Positions 15,740-25,253 are shown, counted from the first letter of the stretch. The stretch: DNA of 33,466 bases from Planctomycetaceae bacterium (GCA_002862205.1 PKCN01000041.1:1-33466), one strand, 5' to 3'. A program made the numbers and translations. The notes: generated by a model not told the origin, from the letters alone.

Positions 15740-18575
15740 TTGCCTACCTTTTCGCCGTCGAATCCCCGTCTTCGATCCCACCATGCTTACTTTTCGGCCC
15801 CCCCCCTCCGCAATGTCGGCGTTGTTTTTGCAGCATGTCTGGTCGCCTTTTCAATCAGCCACGCACACGGCGATTTGGTTGACTATCAAAAACAGATTCA
15901 GCCCCTCCTGCAACAACATTGCTATAAGTGCCACGGCCTGGAGACACAGGAATCTGGAATTCGCTTTGACCGCCGTAGTGCGCTGCTGCGTGGGGGCGAC
16001 ACCGGTCAGCCTGCCATCGTCGCCGGTGATCCGACAAAAAGCCACCTGCTCGCTGTTCTGTCTCCGGAATCTGAAGCTCGGATGCCACCCGATGGCCCCT
16101 ACCTGACTCTGGCTGACATCAGGATGCTGAAACGATGGATCAGTGAAGGTGCGAACTGGCCGGATCAGATGCACCTGAAAGCAAGTGATGTCACTTCCGA
16201 CCATTGGTCCTTGCAGCAAATCAAACGCAAGATTCCCCCCGCGGGAACAACCGTCAACCCGATTGATACCTTTATCGATGCACAACTAGAAACTGCAGGC
16301 CTCCAACGATCCGACCGTGCTGATCCCATCACCCAATTACGCCGCCTGCATCTGGTACTTACAGGGCTCCCTCCAACTCCGCAGGACCTACAGAGATTCC
16401 AGGACAATCCCGGGAAAATCGATGCAGCCTATGCTGCAGCAGTTGAGCGTTTGCTCGACTCGCCACACTATGGTGAACGCTAGGCCCAACACTGGCTGGA
16501 TGTCATTCGATGGGCAGAAACGGTCGGCTTTGAAACGAACCTTGAGCATCCCAATGCGTGGCCGTACCGTGACTGGGTCATCAACGCACTCAACGCAGAC
16601 AAACCATACAACCAATTCATTTTTGAACAAATCGCTGGTGACACTGTCGGCCAAGACGCCGCGTTGGGTTTTCTCGTCGCTGGCCCTGCCAACCTGCCAG
16701 GACAAGTAGGCCGCGATGAAACGCAATGAGGCAGGCGTGTCAGGATGAATTGGATGAGGTTATCCGTACGGTATCTCAGCGTGTGCTTGGACTGACCATC
16801 GGATGCGCGCGTTGCCACAACCACAAATTTGATCGGATTTTGCAACGTGATTACTACGCCATGCAAGCCATTTTCGCGGGACTCGCTTATGGAGAGCGAC
16901 GCCAACGGGGCCCTAAAAATGATGCATGGCAGGCGCAGTTACCAGAATCGCAGGAAAAGCTGAATCAACTTCTGCAAGAGCGCAAAAACTTACAAACCAA
17001 ACTTGGCTTGGATGCATCTGTCAACAATGTACAGACAGAGAGATTCGTTGCTGTAGACGCTCAAGCAGTGCGAATGACAATCTTGGCAACCCAGAATGGC
17101 AGCCCCTCATCACTATATGAATTCGAGGCATGGTCAACGGCCAGCGAGAACCGTGCACCAGTGAATGTGGCCTTGGCAAAAGAAGGCTCTACGCCCAGTG
17201 CCTCCAGCTTTGCATTGGCAACCAGACGCGACACTTTGACAACCTGACAGACGGAACGATTGGTCGGCGACAAGCCTTCCGATGGGTTGCAGCGGAGCAG
17301 GGTCCAGCGTGGATCATCATTGAATTTCCCCAACGGACAGAGATTGATCGGATCGTCTTCCGTCGTGGCAACAGCATCCCGGTCAACTACAAACTTGAAT
17401 ATCGCACCTCTCGCGATGCATCATGGATCCTGCTTTCAGACACCACTGGCAGATTGCCGCGGGAAGACGATATCCGGAAAGCTGAGGAACTCCGTCTGGC
17501 AGAAGTCAGCGTGGCGGAGGCTCAGAAGATTTCAAAAAATTCAGCATTGATCCGAGCGGCACGATCAGCAGTCGGCCGACTTGCATCGGGTCCCCGCGTC
17601 TTTGCGGCAAGCTTTGACAAGAAACCCGACTCAACATGGCAACTGAGCCGTGGTGATCCGATGCAGCGTATGCAACAAATCGAGCCGGGAATTCCGCGAG
17701 TAATGGGAGACCTGAAGCTTGACATGGCTCATCCGGAAATTGAACGCCGCACCGCACTGGCGAAGCACCTGACCGAGCCTGATCACCCACTCACCGCTCG
17801 CGTGATTGTCAATCGCGTTTGACAACATCATTTTGGTCAGGGACTCACAGACACGCCATCGGATCTAGGCGTCATGGGTTCCACGCCGACCCACCCTGAC
17901 TTGCTGGACTGGCTAGCGGACACCTTCCTGCAAGACGACTGGTCGCTTAAACGGTTGCACCGTCGCATCGTCATGTCTGAGACATTCCGTCAGAACAACC
18001 GCCCTAACGACAAGGCAATCGCATTTGATGCTGACGCTCGTCTGCTTTGGCGATTCCCCCCACGAAGAATGGAAGCAGAGGCAATCCGTGATTCCATCCT
18101 GCAAACGAGCGGAAAACTGAATCTGACCAGTGGTGGCCGAGGCTTCAGCCTCTTCAAGCAGCGTGGCGGTCTTTCTGGCTACGAACCCATTGAAACATTT
18201 GACGAATCGGGATGGCGTCGAATGATCTATACCCACAAAATCCGAATGCAATCAGTCGATATTTTCGGGTCCTTTGACTGCCCAGATGCCGGCCAAATGA
18301 GACCAAAACGCACACAATCAATTACTCCGATGCAAGCTCTGAATCTTTTCAACAGCACGTTCATGACACGCCAGGCACAGTTCTTCACCGAGCGGATTCA
18401 AAACATGCCTGAGAATACAACGGCATCGCAAACCCGAAATGCTTTTCTAATCGCCCTGTCGCGCCCTCCCACAGCCAACGAGCAGATCGCGATGGAAGAA
18501 CTGGCAAAAGAGCAGGGACTCATGCAGTTGTGCCGAATTCTGATGAACACAAGCGAGTTTCTTTACATCCCATGA
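15740..18575 (+). pseudogene. Broken PSCyt1-DUF1549-DUF1553 cytochrome c-domain gene
   Basis: Joined across three frames the region encodes a normal planctomycete PSCyt1 ('HCYKCHGLETQESGIRFDRRS'), DUF1549 and DUF1553 protein ending at 18575. Its continuity is destroyed by at least four lesions. A TAG at 16481-16483 sits where the family has Trp in 'GERWAQHW'. A frameshift at 16721-16727 falls between 'GQVGRDET' and 'MRQACQDEL'. A second frameshift lies at about 17212-17225, before '[13 protein letters not shown]'. A TGA at 17820-17822 replaces Trp in 'VNRVWQHHFGQGL'. Both stops are one G-to-A change from TGG. The 5' end is also doubtful: ATG 15783 is out of frame with the signal peptide, with a run of nine Cs (15798-15806) between. 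The haem motifs CYKCH and CARCH survive. Sequencing error is the alternative, but neighbours are clean. Confidence 0.9.
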
Positions 18576-20065
18576 CGAAAAATCCACAGCCGCTTACCGC
18601 CCCATCGATGAATCGTCGCCGAGTGCTATCTGGCGTTTCCGGTGGTTTAGCCAGCATTGCGCTCCACTCGCTACTTAGCAAATCAAGTGCAGCCGATGAC
18701 AGAAATGCCTCGCCAGAAAAGAGCACTGCAGGTCGCCTTACCATTGCCCCGGCTAAACCTTACGAACCACGTGCACCGCATTTTGCAGCAAAGGCTAAAA
18801 ATGTAATCTTTGTATTCTGCAGTGGGGCCATTAGCCATGTCGATACATTCGATTTCAAGCCGCAACTCATCAAACACGATGGCAAACCACTGCCTGGTAA
18901 TGAAAAACTGGTTTCGTTTCAGGGACCCAATGGCAACCTGACAAAACCGTTGTGGAAGTTTCGCCCACGAGGTGAATCAGGCAAGATGATCTCTGATCTG
19001 ATCCCGCACATTGGCGGCATGGCGGATGACATTTGCTTCCTGCACTCACTCACCAATAAATCAAACACCCATGGTCCAGCAGGAAATGTCATTAACACGG
19101 GATTCACGTTTGACGGTTTCCCAAGCATGGGTGCATGGATCAATTGCGCACTGGGGACCGAAAATCGGAATCTACCGGCATTTATTGCAATCGAAGACCC
19201 AAGAGGGATGCCTCAATCTGGCCCCAACAATTGGGCCGGAGGATTCCTGCCTGCCGCTTTTCAAGGCACGCCTCTGAGCACGACCCAACTGATCCGATAC
19301 CTCAACCGCCCTTCTGGGATCAGCGCCGAGCGAGACTCGGAGGCCCGTAAAGCATGGCGTTTCCTCGAAAAACAACGCCAACAGATATTCAAAGGCGACC
19401 AACAACTTGCAGCACGAATGGCAAGCTACGAACTGGCAGCACGAATACAACTGCACGTACCGGAGGTCATGCAGGTTGCAGACGAACCGGAATACATCCG
19501 CAAGCTTTACGGTGCAGACAGTGACAACAGCACCAAGGCTGCGTTCGCCAACAACTGCATCCTTGCCAGGCGTCTCGTTGAAAGTGGCGTCCGCTTCGTG
19601 CAACTGTTCAACGGCGCCTATGCATCTGGGGGACGCCTGAATTGGGATGCTCACAGCAATATCAAATCACAATACGACATCCACGGCGACATCCTTGACC
19701 AACCAGTCGCAGGGCTGCTTCAGGACCTGAAACAACGTGGACTTCTGGACTCGACTCTGGTCATCTTTGCGACCGAATTTGGCCGCATGCCAATGTTTCA
19801 AGCAGGCACGTTTGGCCGCGACCACAACCCACTTGGATTCACATGCTGGCTTGCAGGTGCGGGTGTCAAAAAAGGTTTCAACCATGGAACCACCGACGAA
19901 TTTGGATTCCGTGCGCAGGAAAACGTTCTGACGGCACACGATCTCCACGCTACAATTCTGCACTTATTGGGCCTACGTCACAAAGAGCTAAACGTGTACC
20001 ACAATGGGATCCAACGCAGACTTACTGATGTGCACGGAAAAGTGATTCATCAAGTTCTTGCCTGA
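18572..20065 (+). CDS. Tat-exported DUF1501 protein
   Basis: This 497-residue protein has a twin-arginine signal (MNRRRVLSGVSGGLASIALHSLL, about residues 13-35) and then a full DUF1501 domain (COG4102, alkaline phosphatase-like superfamily). Recognisable parts are 'AKNVIFVFCSGAISHVDTFDFKP', 'RESGKMISDLIPHIGGMADDICFLHS', 'GFPSMGAWINCALG' and the C-terminal 'ATEFGRMPMFQ...GRDHNPLGFTCWLAGAGVKKG'. The family normally pairs with a PSCyt1-DUF1549-DUF1553 protein; its reaction is unknown. The frame is open to a GTG at 18530, but the ATG at 18572 overlaps the upstream stop as ATGA, the standard coupling in this pair. Its partner is a pseudogene, so expression that relied on coupling may be reduced. 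No lesion is seen in the gene itself. Confidence 0.93.
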   Translation: MTKNPQPLTAPSMNRRRVLSGVSGGLASIALHSLLSKSSAADDRNASPEKSTAGRLTIAPAKPYEPRAPHFAAKAKNVIFVFCSGAISHVDTFDFKPQLIKHDGKPLPGNEKLVSFQGPNGNLTKPLWKFRPRGESGKMISDLIPHIGGMADDICFLHSLTNKSNTHGPAGNVINTGFTFDGFPSMGAWINCALGTENRNLPAFIAIEDPRGMPQSGPNNWAGGFLPAAFQGTPLSTTQLIRYLNRPSGISAERDSEARKAWRFLEKQRQQIFKGDQQLAARMASYELAARIQLHVPEVMQVADEPEYIRKLYGADSDNSTKAAFANNCILARRLVESGVRFVQLFNGAYASGGRLNWDAHSNIKSQYDIHGDILDQPVAGLLQDLKQRGLLDSTLVIFATEFGRMPMFQAGTFGRDHNPLGFTCWLAGAGVKKGFNHGTTDEFGFRAQENVLTAHDLHATILHLLGLRHKELNVYHNGIQRRLTDVHGKVIHQVLA

Positions 20066-20090
20066 TGATCTGACATCAGCACCACACTAC

Positions 20091-20121
20091 AAAAAAAGCC
20101 GCTGCGAACGCAGCGGCTTTT
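20091..20121. terminator. Strong bidirectional intrinsic terminator
   Basis: GCCGCTGC-GAAC-GCAGCGGC (20098-20117) is a perfect 8-bp GC-rich stem with a GAAC tetraloop. It is flanked by seven As on the left and four Ts on the right. It therefore has a U-run in both directions and lies between the convergent DUF1501 gene (+) and aldose epimerase gene (-), ending transcription of both, including the sulfatase cluster. Confidence 0.93.
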
Positions 20122-20151
20122 ACTCTCAAGATTTATCATGCAGCTACACGA

Positions 20152-21252
20152 TCATTTTGCTGAGAACTTGAACACCGTAGTAGTGCGATACTCCTCACCC
20201 GGCTTTAAGATGGTTGAAGGAAAATTCTCCTGATTCGGGCTATCGGGATAATGCTGTGTTTCAAGGCAGAACCCGCCCCGGTGCACGTACGGTTTCCCTG
20301 ACTTGCCCTTCAAGCGACCGTCAAGAAAATTCCCGCAGTAAAACTGGATTCCTGGTTCAGTTGTCATAATCTCCATGACTCGCCCGGTGGTGGGTTCGTG
20401 AACAGAGGCTGCCATGGAGAGCCCATCACCTTCACGGTTGAGTACAAAGTTATGGTCAAATCCAAGACCAAACTCCAACTGCTCGTCCTTCTTGCCAATG
20501 TCACGTCCAATTGACTTTGCTGCAGTAAAGTCAAATGGCGTACCCGTCACAGAGGTCATTTCACCGGTAGGAATCGAGGTAGAATCCACAGGTGTGTATT
20601 TGGATGCATTGATCATCAGTTCGTGGTCAAGGATATTTCCTTCGCCCTCACCCTTGAGATTGAAGTAGGAGTGTTGGGTCAAATTGACTGGCGTCGCTTT
20701 GTCTGTGGTTGCCAGATAATCGACGATCAATTCGTTCGCATCGGTGAGTTTATAGGTCACTTTGATCGAAAGATTTCCTGGGTAACCTTCCTCTTTGTCC
20801 TTGGCGAGATAGCTCAGTTCCAAACCAGACCAGCCCTTCCCACCAACCAACTCAGCATCCCAAACCACCTTGTCGAATCCGATGACTCCGCCATGCAAAT
20901 GGTTTGGGCCGTTGTTCGTCGCCAGAGAATAGGTTTCGCCGTCGATCGTGAACTCGCCGTTTGCAATCCGGTTGCCATAACGACCAACGATTGCTCCAAA
21001 ATAGGGCTTGTCCACAGCATTGATGTAATCTTCAACACGATCATAACCAAGGGTAATATCGCCAAGTTTTCCATTTCGGTCTGGCACAAGAATGGCGGTC
21101 ACGATCGCGCCATAATTCGTGACTTTGACTTGCATGCCAGATTTGTTTGTAAACGTGTACAGTTTGATCGCGTCAAAATCTGTAACCCGTTGAGCCTGAG
21201 CAGCGCTGGCGAGAACAGCGAAGCAGACAAGAACAGCGAGCAGTTTCTTCAT
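20152..21252 (-). CDS. galM: Secreted aldose 1-epimerase (mutarotase)
   Basis: The 366-residue protein starts with a signal peptide (MKKLLAVLVCFAVLASAAQA, cleavage about residue 20) and then a complete galactose mutarotase fold. Active-site signatures are 'NNGPNHLHGG' (His118/His120), 'NLTQHSYFNL' (catalytic acid His194) and 'GGFCLETQHYPDSPN' (catalytic base Glu331). It interconverts alpha and beta anomers of aldoses such as galactose or glucose. Export places the reaction outside the cytoplasm, fitting a role on sugars released from a polysaccharide. It is the last gene of the minus-strand sulfatase cluster and runs into the terminator at 20091-20121. A gap of 227 bp from the preceding sulfatase leaves room for its own promoter. 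No strong ribosome site is seen. Confidence 0.94.
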   Translation of the reverse strand: MKKLLAVLVCFAVLASAAQAQRVTDFDAIKLYTFTNKSGMQVKVTNYGAIVTAILVPDRNGKLGDITLGYDRVEDYINAVDKPYFGAIVGRYGNRIANGEFTIDGETYSLATNNGPNHLHGGVIGFDKVVWDAELVGGKGWSGLELSYLAKDKEEGYPGNLSIKVTYKLTDANELIVDYLATTDKATPVNLTQHSYFNLKGEGEGNILDHELMINASKYTPVDSTSIPTGEMTSVTGTPFDFTAAKSIGRDIGKKDEQLEFGLGFDHNFVLNREGDGLSMAASVHEPTTGRVMEIMTTEPGIQFYCGNFLDGRLKGKSGKPYVHRGGFCLETQHYPDSPNQENFPSTILKPGEEYRTTTVFKFSAK

Positions 21253-21479
21253 GGTGCTATTTCAAAGTAGGAGTGAAATCGGGGAGGCGGACGTCAGGCA
21301 AGGGCACACAAGCCCGCCCCGACCAGACCGTTCGTGAATGGGTAGCGCCATAGTGTCGACTACAGACCGCCCAGAATCAATGCGCTGCGGGATGGCAAAC
21401 GCAGAAAGTTTACAAAGCCAATGTGACCCAAAAACCGCTCAAAACGAGCATCAAACGTGCCCGGCCAGCAGACTCAGAT

Positions 21480-23237
21480 TCAGTCGACGCGGGACAAAAT
21501 CACCTGATAAGGATCACCTTTACGTCCCTTAATCGAAGAACGAACGCGGACCTCCGCGTCGCCTTGAGCTACAGACACCCCCGGAATCACTAACCTGGTT
21601 TGACCGGCTTTGAGTGTGCCGCTGCGTGTCACAGGTCCGATTGACAAGCTAATCTCCATCGGGCCCACCGGTTGACTGAACACCACCTCAGCATTGAAAG
21701 TTGCAGGGCGTTCCACGTTTACCAGCCAAACTCCTGAAACCCCCCACCCCTCTGCGTTGCTGACCCGCCAATCCTGCAACGTCAACGAACTGACCAATTC
21801 CTTGTCAGAACCGATGACCATCCGCGGTGGCGCGTAGTTGTCGCTTCGGGTCGTGGATACATCATCGAACCATGCATCGTAAGCTTTGACCATCGCTGCG
21901 AGTTTTTCAGGCTTGGTCTCAGCCAGGTTAATCTTTTCTCCCTGATCATCCGACATGTCGTAAAGCTCAAAAGGAACACCTTCTGGCATTTCTTCTTTAC
22001 CGAATCCACTTGGGTGCACCAGTTTCCAACGCTGATTTCGAACTGCCATGTGGTGGTAGCGAACAGGTTGATCGCCACGATGCACCTGCAAAACCAGATG
22101 ACGGTCTGGCCATTCAGGACTTTTCCCTTCCAACAACGGCAGCAAACTTCGACCATCCAAAGTCACATCGTCAGGTAACTCAGCGCCCGCGGCATCAGCG
22201 ATGGTGGGCAACAGGTCAATGTGTGCCGCAATACGATCACTCACGGTTCCTGGATCAAGGCGAGCAGGCCACCGAACAAAAAACGGACTTCGAATCCCCC
22301 CCTCATGCACCATCGCCTTCATGCCTCGAAAAGGTCCGACAAAACGTAGTGAATTTGGTCCGTTGTCGACCAGAAAGATAACCATCGTATTATCGAATAG
22401 GCCCTGCTGTTTCAAATGCTGATCCAGCTTCCCAATGTTCTGATCAACGTTTTCGATCATTGCCGCAATTCTGGCTAATTGATCAACGTTTCCACGCTTC
22501 CCGACCATGATGGATTTCAGGTCAACCGTTTGGTAATACTCGTACAACTCCTGCGGGACATCGTGATAGGGTCCATGCGGTGCATTGGTAGGCAGGTAGA
22601 CAAAAAATGGCTTTTCCTCCTGCTTGCAACGATCGATGAATCGCATGGCCGCATCGAAGTACAGATCAGTACAGTAACCCTCTGTTTCGATTTGCTCTCC
22701 ATTTTCAACCAGAATCGGGTTGGTATATCGCTTCTGGTTTTCGATTGGCTCGGATGGTTGAGCCAATCCACCACCGCGATGAATGTAAGACTCATCAAAA
22801 CCCTGATCATTGGGACGCAACGGATAGTTGTCACCCAGATGCCACTTGCCGAAGATTCCTGTGGCATATCCAGCTTCCTGAAGGACTTCCGCGACCGTTA
22901 CCTCATTGGGCTCCATCATCGATCGTCCCTTGAACGTATCAACCACTCGCGTTCGATAGTGGTACCTACCCGTCATTAACGAAGCACGAGTCGGTGAACA
23001 AACCGGACACACATAAAAGTCGGACATGGAGGCACTGTTTTTGGCCAGCGCATCAATGTTTGGTGTGCGGATCACAGAATTCCCGGTCACACCATGGTCA
23101 CCATACCCCTGATCGTCGGGCATGATCACCACAATATTCGGACGGTCAGTATCAGCCGCTTCCAGCACATGACCGAACATCGCATCTGCGGTGAAAAAGA
23201 TTCCCACCAGGACCAAGGGCAGCGAACGTAATTGCAT
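21480..23237 (-). CDS. Secreted arylsulfatase with C-terminal beta-rich extension
   Basis: This type I (formylglycine) sulfatase is 585 residues from the ATG at 23237. The frame is open to 23369 and overlaps the neighbouring gene there, but the signal peptide (MQLRSLPLVLVGIFFTADAMFG) starts at 23237. The metal site begins with Asp41-Asp42. The residue to be converted to formylglycine is Cys80 in Cys80-Ser-Pro-Thr-Arg84, and 'GIFGKWHLGDN' supplies the sulfate-binding Lys and His. 'VDNGPNSLRF' gives the later metal ligands. After the usual sulfatase fold about 85 extra residues form a beta-rich tail ('GVSGVWLVNVERPATFNAEVVFSQPVG...'), possibly a carbohydrate-contact domain. It lies 49 bp after the next sulfatase in the same transcript. 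The substrate is unknown. Confidence 0.94.
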   Translation of the reverse strand: MQLRSLPLVLVGIFFTADAMFGHVLEAADTDRPNIVVIMPDDQGYGDHGVTGNSVIRTPNIDALAKNSASMSDFYVCPVCSPTRASLMTGRYHYRTRVVDTFKGRSMMEPNEVTVAEVLQEAGYATGIFGKWHLGDNYPLRPNDQGFDESYIHRGGGLAQPSEPIENQKRYTNPILVENGEQIETEGYCTDLYFDAAMRFIDRCKQEEKPFFVYLPTNAPHGPYHDVPQELYEYYQTVDLKSIMVGKRGNVDQLARIAAMIENVDQNIGKLDQHLKQQGLFDNTMVIFLVDNGPNSLRFVGPFRGMKAMVHEGGIRSPFFVRWPARLDPGTVSDRIAAHIDLLPTIADAAGAELPDDVTLDGRSLLPLLEGKSPEWPDRHLVLQVHRGDQPVRYHHMAVRNQRWKLVHPSGFGKEEMPEGVPFELYDMSDDQGEKINLAETKPEKLAAMVKAYDAWFDDVSTTRSDNYAPPRMVIGSDKELVSSLTLQDWRVSNAEGWGVSGVWLVNVERPATFNAEVVFSQPVGPMEISLSIGPVTRSGTLKAGQTRLVIPGVSVAQGDAEVRVRSSIKGRKGDPYQVILSRVD

Positions 23238-23286
23238 GGGAACATCAGTTTCAAATTGGAACAAAGAAATAACACACGGCAAGATC

Positions 23287-24690
23287 TTACTTTTTCTTAT
23301 TCTTTTTTCGCCGCACTGCGCGTTTGGTTTTTGCTGGAAAGTAGGACGACTCTGTTCTCGCAGAATCAAGAAAAGCCTCTAGTTTGTGCACCGTTTCAGG
23401 ATTCGCCTTGGCGACATTGTCCTGTTCACCCGGATCAGTTTTGAGGTCATACAATTCCAACGGTTCTTCAGTGCCAAAACGAATCCCTTTCCAGTCGCCG
23501 AACCGCACGGCTTGTTGAAACGGAGAATGAATCTCCCAATAGTGCATTTGCCTGGACTGCTGCTTCTTTCCTGTCAGTGTTGGAAGGACGGACATACCAT
23601 CAAGATGCGATGGAGACTCGACACCGGCCAAATCACACAAGGTTGGAAAGACATCCCGCATGTCCCACACAAAATCACTTTCTTTTCCTGCGGGAACGTG
23701 CCCAGGCCATCTCACACCCATCGCCGCACGAATCCCTCCCTCGTAAAGCATCCGCTTCACACCGCGCAACCCTCCAGAGCTCTCGATCGCCTTGGCAAAG
23801 AGTGGGTTGGGTCCATTGTCAGAGGTGTAAAAAACGATTGTATCCTCATCAATTTCCAACTCTTTCAAAAGATCCATCACCTTGCCGATGGTCTGATCGG
23901 TACGTGTCACCATCGCCGCATAATGCTGCACCTGAGCGCCCCCCGGAATTCCGTCATACATTGCAAAAGCGGGATCGCTTGTGGGAATGATGTAGGCACC
24001 ATGTGGCGGCGTGACTGCAAGGTAAAGGAAAAACGGTTTCTCGTGATGCTCACGGATCAGTTGCAGGGCTTTTTCTTCCTGTTGATAGGGAATATAGATC
24101 TCTTTTTTTCCACTCTGGTTACCGGGCAGCGAGATCATTTCTCCACCATCCCAAATCTCGTCGGGAAAATGGTCATGAGCATGCACCTGATCCAGATATC
24201 CGTACCAATAATCAAAGCCCTGTTTCTCGGGGACTCCGCTCGACCCGGGATTCCCCAACCCCCACTTGCCAACGCCGGCTGTGAAGTAACCGGCTTTCTT
24301 CAGCGTCTCAGCGACCGTCACATCATCGTCTTCAAGGAACACTAACGGCCGCCCGTTTTTCTCGCTGAGTTCCTGAACCCGCGCTTTGGCCGTATTGTCT
24401 CGCCGTCGACAGTGACCCGTGTGTAATCCTGTCATCAAAACACATCGTGTTGGCGCACAAACAGCCGATCCCGAATAGTGATCCGTGAACCTCATGCCCT
24501 CAGCACAGAGGCGATCAAAGTTCGGTGTTTTGATGTGCGGCGAACCAAAGGCACTGAAATCGCCATACCCGGCATCATCAAGCATCACGTAAATGATATT
24601 CGGTTTTCCGTCACTGGCCTCAGCCGTAATAGCACTGAATGCTATGGAGAATCCCAACACGAAGATCATCGCCAAAAAAACTGACTTCAT
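23287..24690 (-). CDS. Secreted sulfatase with polycationic C-terminus
   Basis: The 467-residue protein begins at ATG 24690 with a signal peptide (MKSVFLAMIFVLGFSIAFSA); an upstream ATG at 24717 is less likely. It is a formylglycine sulfatase with Asp38-Asp39 and Cys78-Ala-Pro-Thr-Arg82. The usual GKWHLG motif reads GKWGLG, as it does in the sulfatase at 25394-26833. The two also share 'GYL(D/N)QVHAH' and are paralogues. This branch is often labelled arylsulfatase or N-acetylgalactosamine-6-sulfatase; substrate cannot be assigned. The last residues, KTKRAVRRKKNKKK, are almost all basic, which could hold the enzyme to acidic polysaccharide or the cell surface. It sits in the middle of the co-directional cluster. 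Confidence 0.94.
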   Translation of the reverse strand: MKSVFLAMIFVLGFSIAFSAITAEASDGKPNIIYVMLDDAGYGDFSAFGSPHIKTPNFDRLCAEGMRFTDHYSGSAVCAPTRCVLMTGLHTGHCRRRDNTAKARVQELSEKNGRPLVFLEDDDVTVAETLKKAGYFTAGVGKWGLGNPGSSGVPEKQGFDYWYGYLDQVHAHDHFPDEIWDGGEMISLPGNQSGKKEIYIPYQQEEKALQLIREHHEKPFFLYLAVTPPHGAYIIPTSDPAFAMYDGIPGGAQVQHYAAMVTRTDQTIGKVMDLLKELEIDEDTIVFYTSDNGPNPLFAKAIESSGGLRGVKRMLYEGGIRAAMGVRWPGHVPAGKESDFVWDMRDVFPTLCDLAGVESPSHLDGMSVLPTLTGKKQQSRQMHYWEIHSPFQQAVRFGDWKGIRFGTEEPLELYDLKTDPGEQDNVAKANPETVHKLEAFLDSARTESSYFPAKTKRAVRRKKNKKK

Positions 24691-24754
24691 TTTTTCTCTT
24701 TTCACATCCAGGTGCATTTTTCATGGATACAAGACAACGAACGCATTGAACAAA

Positions 24755-25231
24755 TCAGGCATTGGGAGTCTCAGCGATCACGATTGATACAGGAATGTTT
24801 GTCATCCATTCTGCCAGCCGCTTGCGAAAATCCGCTTCCTGCCCCCCAACAATTTTCCAGCCTTCCAGACGAGCCTCAAGAGCAACTCGAATCCGAGCCA
24901 AACTGGAATCAAGCAATCCCATGATCACGGCTTCAACATCAGCAAGAATGTCCTGCGGTTCAAAGCCGACACGATCACGCTGCTTGTTCCTTGCCAACTC
25001 ACACAGTCTACCCTGAATCGCCGCATAACGCTTGCCTTGATGAAACACTCGCCGCAACTCCAAAGTTGCGTTGAACTGGAATACTGGATCTGCCCCGAAA
25101 TAGAAACTGGCTTGCCCCTGCGATCGGAAACCGATCACAACGACAACATCGTCAATCAGAACTTCAGCTCGTAGTGCCATCTGCTTTCCATCTCTCAGCA
25201 GATCTTCCCGATCCTGTTCCTGTTTCGCCAT
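24755..25231 (-). CDS. Uncharacterised planctomycete protein within the sulfatase cluster
   Basis: The product of 158 residues has no signal peptide and no membrane segment, unlike every other protein in this cluster. It begins 'MAKQEQDREDLLRDGKQMALRAEV' and contains 'VVVVIGFRSQGQASFYFGADPVFQFN'. Its second half is helical and charged ('RIRVALEARLEGWKIVGG'). I believe similar short proteins occur in other planctomycetes but know of no function. The frame opens at a GTG at 25243 and passes an ATG at 25240; I chose the ATG at 25231 because GGAG lies 11 bases upstream and the conserved sequence starts there. It lies 64 bp before the next sulfatase, so is probably co-transcribed. Confidence 0.8.
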   Translation of the reverse strand: MAKQEQDREDLLRDGKQMALRAEVLIDDVVVVIGFRSQGQASFYFGADPVFQFNATLELRRVFHQGKRYAAIQGRLCELARNKQRDRVGFEPQDILADVEAVIMGLLDSSLARIRVALEARLEGWKIVGGQEADFRKRLAEWMTNIPVSIVIAETPNA

Positions 25232-25253
25232 CGCGCGCATCACTCCAAAGCAA

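Noticed and set aside
16481-17822. Stop-codon readthrough or a recoded Trp (TGA/TAG) in the PSCyt1-DUF1549-DUF1553 gene
   Set aside because: Although both stops replace conserved Trp, two frameshifts also occur, TAG and TGA are both involved, and the neighbouring genes use TGA as normal stops (for example dnaX and the 900-aa sulfatase). Decay is simpler.
23386-24345. A 319-codon open frame on the + strand
   Set aside because: It lies wholly opposite a clear sulfatase gene, has no domain signature, and is rich in residues expected from antisense translation.
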